From Candidatus Omnitrophota bacterium (GTDB taxonomy: Bacteria > Ratteibacteria > UBA8468 > B48-G9 > JAFGKM01): a stretch of 10,511 bases of DNA. Below, one piece after another: positions 6,924-10,511 of this stretch. The notes beneath the pieces were generated by a model. That model did not search any database, was not told the DNA's origin, and saw only the letters and a list, made by a program, of their open reading frames with translations. Each line of letters opens with the position of its first letter. Within the stretch, counting starts at the first letter, position 1. The position numbers and the translations under genes were made by a program. The stretch is taken from positions 1 to 10,511 of the forward strand of contig JAMWBY010000045.1 of assembly GCA_023818745.1 (NCBI GenBank). Reading direction: 5' to 3'.

Positions 6924-9042
6924 TTTCTTCTAAATTTTCGTTGTTTTCTTCAATGTTGTTTATAATAACTTTTCTGGGTTTACCTTCCTGATATGGTCCA
7001 ACAATTCCTTCTTCTTCCATTCTTTCTATCAATCTTGCTGCTTTATTAAACCCTATTCTTAACCTTCTCTGCAACATTGAAATTGAAGCAATTTTTGTTG
7101 TAAGAACAATTCTTTTTGCCTGCTCATAAAGAACCTCCTCATCATCATACTCCCCTCTAATCATATTAGGAATTCCAACTTCTTCTATTTCTCTTTTTTC
7201 CAATATTTCCATATCGTATTCAGGCATTCTCTGTTCTCTAATAAAATCACAGACATTTTCTATTTCTTTATCTGAAATATAACTACCCTGAATTCTCATT
7301 AAAGTTGAACTCTGTGGAGGTAAAAACAGCATATCTCCTCTTCCAAGTAGTTTTTCAGCACCAATTCTATCAAGAATTGTTCTTGAATCAAATTTAGAAG
7401 TAACTTGAAAAGAAATTCTACTTGGTAAATTTGCTTTAATAACTCCTGTTATAACATTTACTGAAGGTCTTTGGGTTGCAAGAATTAAATGAATTCCTGC
7501 TGCACGTGATAACTGAGCAAGTCGTATAATACTATGTTCTATCTCGTTTTTTGCAACTACCATTAAATCAGCAAGTTCATCTATAACTATAACTACATAA
7601 GGTAATGGGTTATCTTTATAAATTAAATTATATGATTCTATATTTCTTACTTTACTTTCAGAAAAAAGTTTATACCTTCTACTCATTTCTCCTATAAGCC
7701 ATTTTAAAGCATTTACTGCTTTTCTTATATCTACTATTACAGGACAAAGAAGATGGGGTAAGTCATTATAGAGTGTTAACTCTACCATTTTAGGGTCAAT
7801 CATTATAAATTTAACCTCATCAGGAGTTGCTTTATATAAAATAGATGCTATTAGAGAATTTAAACAAACTGTTTTCCCAGAACCAGTAGCACCTGCAATT
7901 AAAAGGTGTGGCATCAATTTTAAATCAGTTACTATTGGCCTTCCCATTATATCTTTACCAATAGCAAGAGCAAGTTTTGAATTTGAGCGTTGAAACTCTT
8001 TACTTTCAATTATTTCTCTTAAATAGACAATAGAAATTTCTCTATTTGGCACTTCAATTCCAACAGTTGATTTATTTGGTAAAGGAGCAACAACTCTTAT
8101 TGTTGTTGTCTTCAAATTCATAGCGATATTGTCCTGAATTTTAAAAATTTTCTGGACTTGAATACCTGGTGCAAGTTGAACTTCAAACATAGTAACTCTT
8201 GGTCCTTGATTTATCTGAACCACCTCTCCTTCTATATCAAATTCAGAAAGTGTCTCTTCTATCACCTGCGCATAAATTTCAAGGTCTTCTTTTGTCTCTT
8301 TTTGGGTAGGACTGCCTATTGTAAGAAGGTCAATAGAAGGAAGTTTATAACCAACTTTTTGCTTAATCGGAATAGTTTTTTTCTCCCCTTTTCTTTTCTC
8401 AACAATCCTTTCTTCTTCAATAGGAATAAGTTTTTCCTCTTTTGGTAAAGGAATATCTATTTTTTCTCTTCTTTGTTTTTTCTTTCTCAGTTTTTCAGGT
8501 AGAACAATCTTTTCTTCTCTTAAAACATAATTTTCAAAAATGGCTTTAAATGGTTCAATATATATTTTATATCCAACACCAATAAATGAGATTCCTAAAA
8601 CGAAAAGAATGAAAAAAATACCTTTTTCTCCAAAGTATTCCTTCAAAACAGGCCCTAATATTATTCCTGTAAGTCCTCCATCAAAATTTGCAGATTTTCT
8701 AATTGATAAAAAGATTGAAATTACACAAATAATACCTAAAAAACTCATTATCTTTTTCCATATTTTCTCTTTTTCTCCCCATATCAAATTATATCCTGCA
8801 AAAAGTAAAAGTATTATTAAAAGATATGAACTTTTCCCAAATAAAAAAAATAAAAATCCGGTTAAATATGAACCAAATTTCCCTCCAAAGTTTTTAATGC
8901 TTTCATTTACAGGAAACCCAATTTGGCAGAATTTAAAAGTTGGGTCAAATGGGTCGTAGGATATAAATGAAAAAAATAAATAAAAAGTAAATCCAAAAAT
9001 TAAAATTCCCTTTACCCAGTTTTCTAAATTTCTCCATCTCAT
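6901..9042 (-). CDS. ftsK: DNA translocase FtsK/SpoIIIE
   Basis: Septal DNA pump that clears the chromosome from the closing division site and, in many bacteria, activates dimer resolution. The 713 residues comprise four N-terminal membrane segments (about 11-28, 56-84, 98-114, 138-160), a short Lys/Glu-rich linker (about 175-250) as in non-proteobacterial forms, the alpha domain, and the RecA-like motor with Walker A GATGSGKT (384-391) and Walker B VIVIDELADL (484-493), followed by the LSRAAGIHLILATQRPSV segment. The C-terminal winged-helix gamma domain (about 635-695), which reads oriented DNA motifs, is present. No ribosome binding site is seen at proper distance from the ATG; GGTGG is 15 nt away. 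The tail is Asn/Glu-rich and overlaps the next gene by 23 nt. Confidence 0.97.
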   Translation of the reverse strand: MRWRNLENWVKGILIFGFTFYLFFSFISYDPFDPTFKFCQIGFPVNESIKNFGGKFGSYLTGFLFFLFGKSSYLLIILLLFAGYNLIWGEKEKIWKKIMSFLGIICVISIFLSIRKSANFDGGLTGIILGPVLKEYFGEKGIFFILFVLGISFIGVGYKIYIEPFKAIFENYVLREEKIVLPEKLRKKKQRREKIDIPLPKEEKLIPIEEERIVEKRKGEKKTIPIKQKVGYKLPSIDLLTIGSPTQKETKEDLEIYAQVIEETLSEFDIEGEVVQINQGPRVTMFEVQLAPGIQVQKIFKIQDNIAMNLKTTTIRVVAPLPNKSTVGIEVPNREISIVYLREIIESKEFQRSNSKLALAIGKDIMGRPIVTDLKLMPHLLIAGATGSGKTVCLNSLIASILYKATPDEVKFIMIDPKMVELTLYNDLPHLLCPVIVDIRKAVNALKWLIGEMSRRYKLFSESKVRNIESYNLIYKDNPLPYVVIVIDELADLMVVAKNEIEHSIIRLAQLSRAAGIHLILATQRPSVNVITGVIKANLPSRISFQVTSKFDSRTILDRIGAEKLLGRGDMLFLPPQSSTLMRIQGSYISDKEIENVCDFIREQRMPEYDMEILEKREIEEVGIPNMIRGEYDDEEVLYEQAKRIVLTTKIASISMLQRRLRIGFNKAARLIERMEEEGIVGPYQEGKPRKVIINNIEENNENLEENGSDQFK

Positions 9043-9051
9043 TATAATATA

Positions 9052-9080
9052 AATTTACCACCAATAAATCTCTTTGACAA
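9052..9080 (-). promoter_or_regulatory. Predicted sigma-70 type promoter of ftsK-rodZ-rimO
   Basis: On the minus strand, TTGTCA (9080-9075; five of six bases of the -35 consensus) is followed after 17 nt by TAAATT (9057-9052; four of six of the -10 consensus). The ATG of ftsK starts 9 nt after the -10 box, so transcription would begin almost at the start codon. The -10 match is modest, and background AT content makes such matches common. Confidence 0.45.
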
Positions 9081-9103
9081 CAAAAATAAATTTTTTACAT
9101 AAT
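9074..9103 (+). promoter_or_regulatory. Predicted sigma-70 type promoter of rbfA-argS
   Basis: A perfect -35 box TTGACA (9074-9079) is followed after 18 nt by CATAAT (9098-9103; five of six). Transcription would start near 9110 and give a leader of about 50 nt before rbfA. A further TATAAA at 9139-9144 could be a second -10 box but has no good -35 partner. The -35 bases overlap those of the divergent ftsK promoter. Confidence 0.55.
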
Positions 9104-9148
9104 TAAAATGTTGAATTAAAGTTTGTTTTTTGATATTCTATAAACAAA

Positions 9149-9156
9149 AAAGGAGG
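9149..9156 (+). promoter_or_regulatory. Ribosome binding site that places the rbfA start at an ATT codon
   Basis: AAAGGAGG ends 5 nt before the ATT at 9162 and 38 nt before the first ATG at 9195. No ATG, GTG or TTG lies in the rbfA frame between the upstream stop codon (TAA at 9141) and 9195. The spacing therefore fits only the ATT. Confidence 0.7.
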
Positions 9157-9161
9157 AAAAA

Positions 9162-9512
9162 ATTAAAACAAGAAGACAATTAAAAGTTGAGAGTATGTTG
9201 AGAAAAGAAATTGAAGAAATTATAAGAAGGGATGTATCTGACCCAAGAGTGTGTTTTTTTACAATTACTTATGTTAACACAACAGGAGACCTTAAAAATG
9301 TCAAAGTTGGAATAAGTTTTATAGGTACTGAAAAAGAAAAACAGGCAGCATTTGACGGGATTTTAAGTGCCAAAAAATTTATCCAATTTAAACTTGGTCA
9401 GAAAATATCTTTAAAATTTACTCCTATAATTGATTTTGAACTTGATGATAGAAAAGAATATAGAATTGAACAACTTCTTAAAGAAATTAGAGAAGAAAAA
9501 AATGAAACTTGA
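9162..9512 (+). CDS. rbfA: 30S ribosome-binding factor RbfA, probable AUU start
   Basis: Small KH-fold protein that binds the 30S subunit and helps final processing of 16S rRNA. Recognisable blocks are RKEIEEIIRRDVSDPRV, the strand TITYVNTTGDLKNVKV, the SAKKFIQFKLG helix and the final P.IDFELDD....RIEQLLKEI. From the first ATG (9195) the protein would be 105 residues and lack the start of helix 1. From ATT at 9162 it is 116 residues and gains KTRRQLKVES, which restores the basic R..(R/K)V pattern seen at RbfA N-termini and places AAAGGAGG at 5 nt. I therefore prefer the ATT start, read as fMet. A sequence error turning ATG into ATT is the main alternative. The 3' end overlaps argS by 11 nt. 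Family identity is certain; the start codon is an inference. Confidence 0.88.
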   Translation: MKTRRQLKVESMLRKEIEEIIRRDVSDPRVCFFTITYVNTTGDLKNVKVGISFIGTEKEKQAAFDGILSAKKFIQFKLGQKISLKFTPIIDFELDDRKEYRIEQLLKEIREEKNET

Positions 9513-10511
9513 TATAAAAAAGAAAATAAAAGAAATATTAAAAAACTCAATAAAAAATTTACAAAAAGAGGTTGTTTTTGATGTTTTACCTACCGAAAAA
9601 GAGGAATTCGGTGATTTTTATACAAATATTGCTTTTAGATTAAGCGATAAGGAAAACCTACCTCAAAAAATCGCTGAAAAAATTAAAGAGCAGATAGAAC
9701 CATTATTAAAACATATAGTTAAAAAAATAGAAATAAAAAATGGATTTATAAATTTTTATATTGATGAGGATATTTACAGGGAACATATCTTAAAAATTTT
9801 TCAATTAGGTATTAATTATCTAAAACAGGATATTGGAAAAAATAAAAAAGTTCTTGTTGAATTTGTAAGTGCCAATCCTACAGGGCCACTTACAATTGCT
9901 CATGGAAGACAATCTGCTTATGGCGAATCTCTTTCAAGAATTTTAAAATTTTCAAATTTTGATGTTACAAAAGAATATTACATAAACGATTCAGGAAGAC
10001 AAATGGAATTACTTGGAGAATCATTAAAAGCAAGATATTACCAGATTAAGGGACTCCCTTATGAAATTCCTGAAGATGGCTATATGGGTGAATATCTTAT
10101 TGATATTGCAAAAAAAATAAAAGATGTGAAAGAAGAAAAAGATTTCTTTATCAAATTTGCAGAGACAGAAATACTTAATGATATAAAAAATGACCTTAAA
10201 AATTTTGGTGTCTCTTTTGATAACTGGGTAAGAGAAAGTGAATTTATTAATAAAAAAGATGTTGAAAATGTCTTAAATTTTTTAAAAGAGAAAAATTTAA
10301 TTTATCAAAAAGATGGAAGTTGGTGGTTTAAAAGTTCTCTATTTGGTGATGATAAGGATAGAGTTGTTATTAAAAGCGATGGAAGTTATACATACCTTGC
10401 AACTGATATTGCTTATCATAAATATAAAATTGATAGAGGTTATCAAATTTTAATAAATATTGTGGGACCTGACCATCATGGCTATATACCAAGATTAAAG
10501 TCAGGAGTTAC
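9502..10511 (+). CDS. argS: Arginyl-tRNA synthetase, 3' end missing
   Basis: Class I synthetase that charges tRNA-Arg. The frame is open from the ATG at 9502 to the window end (336 full codons; whole proteins are about 550-580). Residues 1-~95 form the N-terminal tRNA-recognition domain. The catalytic domain begins with EFVSANPTGPL (120-130), followed by the HIGH-type signature, here TIAHGR (131-136), so its first His is Thr and its Gly is Ala. The YYINDSGRQM segment (159-168) is characteristic of ArgS. Further family blocks include RESEF, a DGSYTYLATDIAYH strand and a GPDHHGYIPRLK segment near the end of the window. The KMSK-type region and anticodon-binding domain lie outside. It overlaps rbfA by 11 nt and has only a weak purine-rich ribosome binding site, so it is probably coupled to rbfA. 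Confidence 0.94.
   Translation, partial: MKLDIKKKIKEILKNSIKNLQKEVVFDVLPTEKEEFGDFYTNIAFRLSDKENLPQKIAEKIKEQIEPLLKHIVKKIEIKNGFINFYIDEDIYREHILKIFQLGINYLKQDIGKNKKVLVEFVSANPTGPLTIAHGRQSAYGESLSRILKFSNFDVTKEYYINDSGRQMELLGESLKARYYQIKGLPYEIPEDGYMGEYLIDIAKKIKDVKEEKDFFIKFAETEILNDIKNDLKNFGVSFDNWVRESEFINKKDVENVLNFLKEKNLIYQKDGSWWFKSSLFGDDKDRVVIKSDGSYTYLATDIAYHKYKIDRGYQILINIVGPDHHGYIPRLKSGV

Larger units (their letters stand above)
9043..9161. other. Divergent intergenic region between ftsK and rbfA
   Basis: The only sizeable gap between genes in the window. It holds the two predicted back-to-back promoters, which share their -35 bases, and the rbfA ribosome binding site. It is over 80 percent AT. I see no tRNA, riboswitch-like fold or terminator hairpin in it. 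Confidence 0.7.

Noticed and set aside
8540..8959. 139-codon plus-strand ORF opposite the N-terminal part of ftsK
   Set aside because: Antisense to the well-supported ftsK membrane domain; low-complexity Lys/Phe/Ile/Pro translation, no recognisable motif and no ribosome binding site.
9195..9197. ATG at 9195 as start of rbfA
   Set aside because: It lacks a ribosome binding site at good spacing and would remove conserved N-terminal residues; ATT at 9162 fits better, though this is not proven.
1..10511. CRISPR arrays, tRNA genes, insertion sequences or long repeats
   Set aside because: No regularly spaced repeats, cloverleaf-like segments, transposase motifs or long direct or inverted repeats were seen; only short A or T runs typical of AT-rich DNA.

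Overview
This is an ordinary-looking but very AT-rich piece of a bacterial chromosome, densely packed with housekeeping genes. Coding strands are strongly A-rich and protein sequences are full of Lys, Ile, Asn and Glu. The MEP isoprenoid pathway (Dxs), FtsK, RimO, RbfA and RadC make it bacterial. A secreted BamE/SmpA-like protein hints at a cell with an outer membrane. Gene content and order would suit an uncultivated AT-rich diderm lineage, but I cannot name the phylum from sequence alone. I see no mobile element, CRISPR array, tRNA or rRNA.

Layout. (1) Bases 1-5284, plus strand: a tight run of genes with overlaps or gaps under 20 nt, probably one operon. It holds dxs (5' end outside the window), nadK, an in-frame ferredoxin plus sugar-phosphate-isomerase-like ORF, a BamE-like secreted protein, a DUF1614 membrane protein and radC. 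(2) Bases 9042-5212, minus strand: ftsK, a minimal RodZ-like HTH membrane protein, and rimO, all overlapping. The 3' end of rimO overlaps the 3' end of radC tail to tail by 73 nt. (3) Bases 9043-9161: the only real intergenic region, a divergent promoter region between ftsK and rbfA. (4) Bases 9162-10511, plus strand: rbfA and argS, overlapping; argS runs off the window.

How the genes fit together. Dxs makes DXP, the first MEP-pathway intermediate. NadK makes NADP, whose reduced form serves DXP reductoisomerase. The adjacent two-cluster ferredoxin domain could supply electrons to the Fe-S enzymes IspG/IspH, although its sequence looks more like a 2-oxoacid oxidoreductase delta subunit. FtsK and the RodZ-like protein belong to division, chromosome segregation and cell shape. 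RimO, RbfA and ArgS belong to ribosome modification, 30S maturation and translation.

The most interesting points are: an ORF in which the coding sequence of a ferredoxin reads straight through a near-perfect Shine-Dalgarno sequence into an isomerase start codon (one fusion protein, two products, or both); an rbfA gene whose conserved N-terminus and ribosome binding site point to an AUU start; and back-to-back promoters that appear to share one -35 box, with the ftsK side possibly giving a leaderless mRNA.
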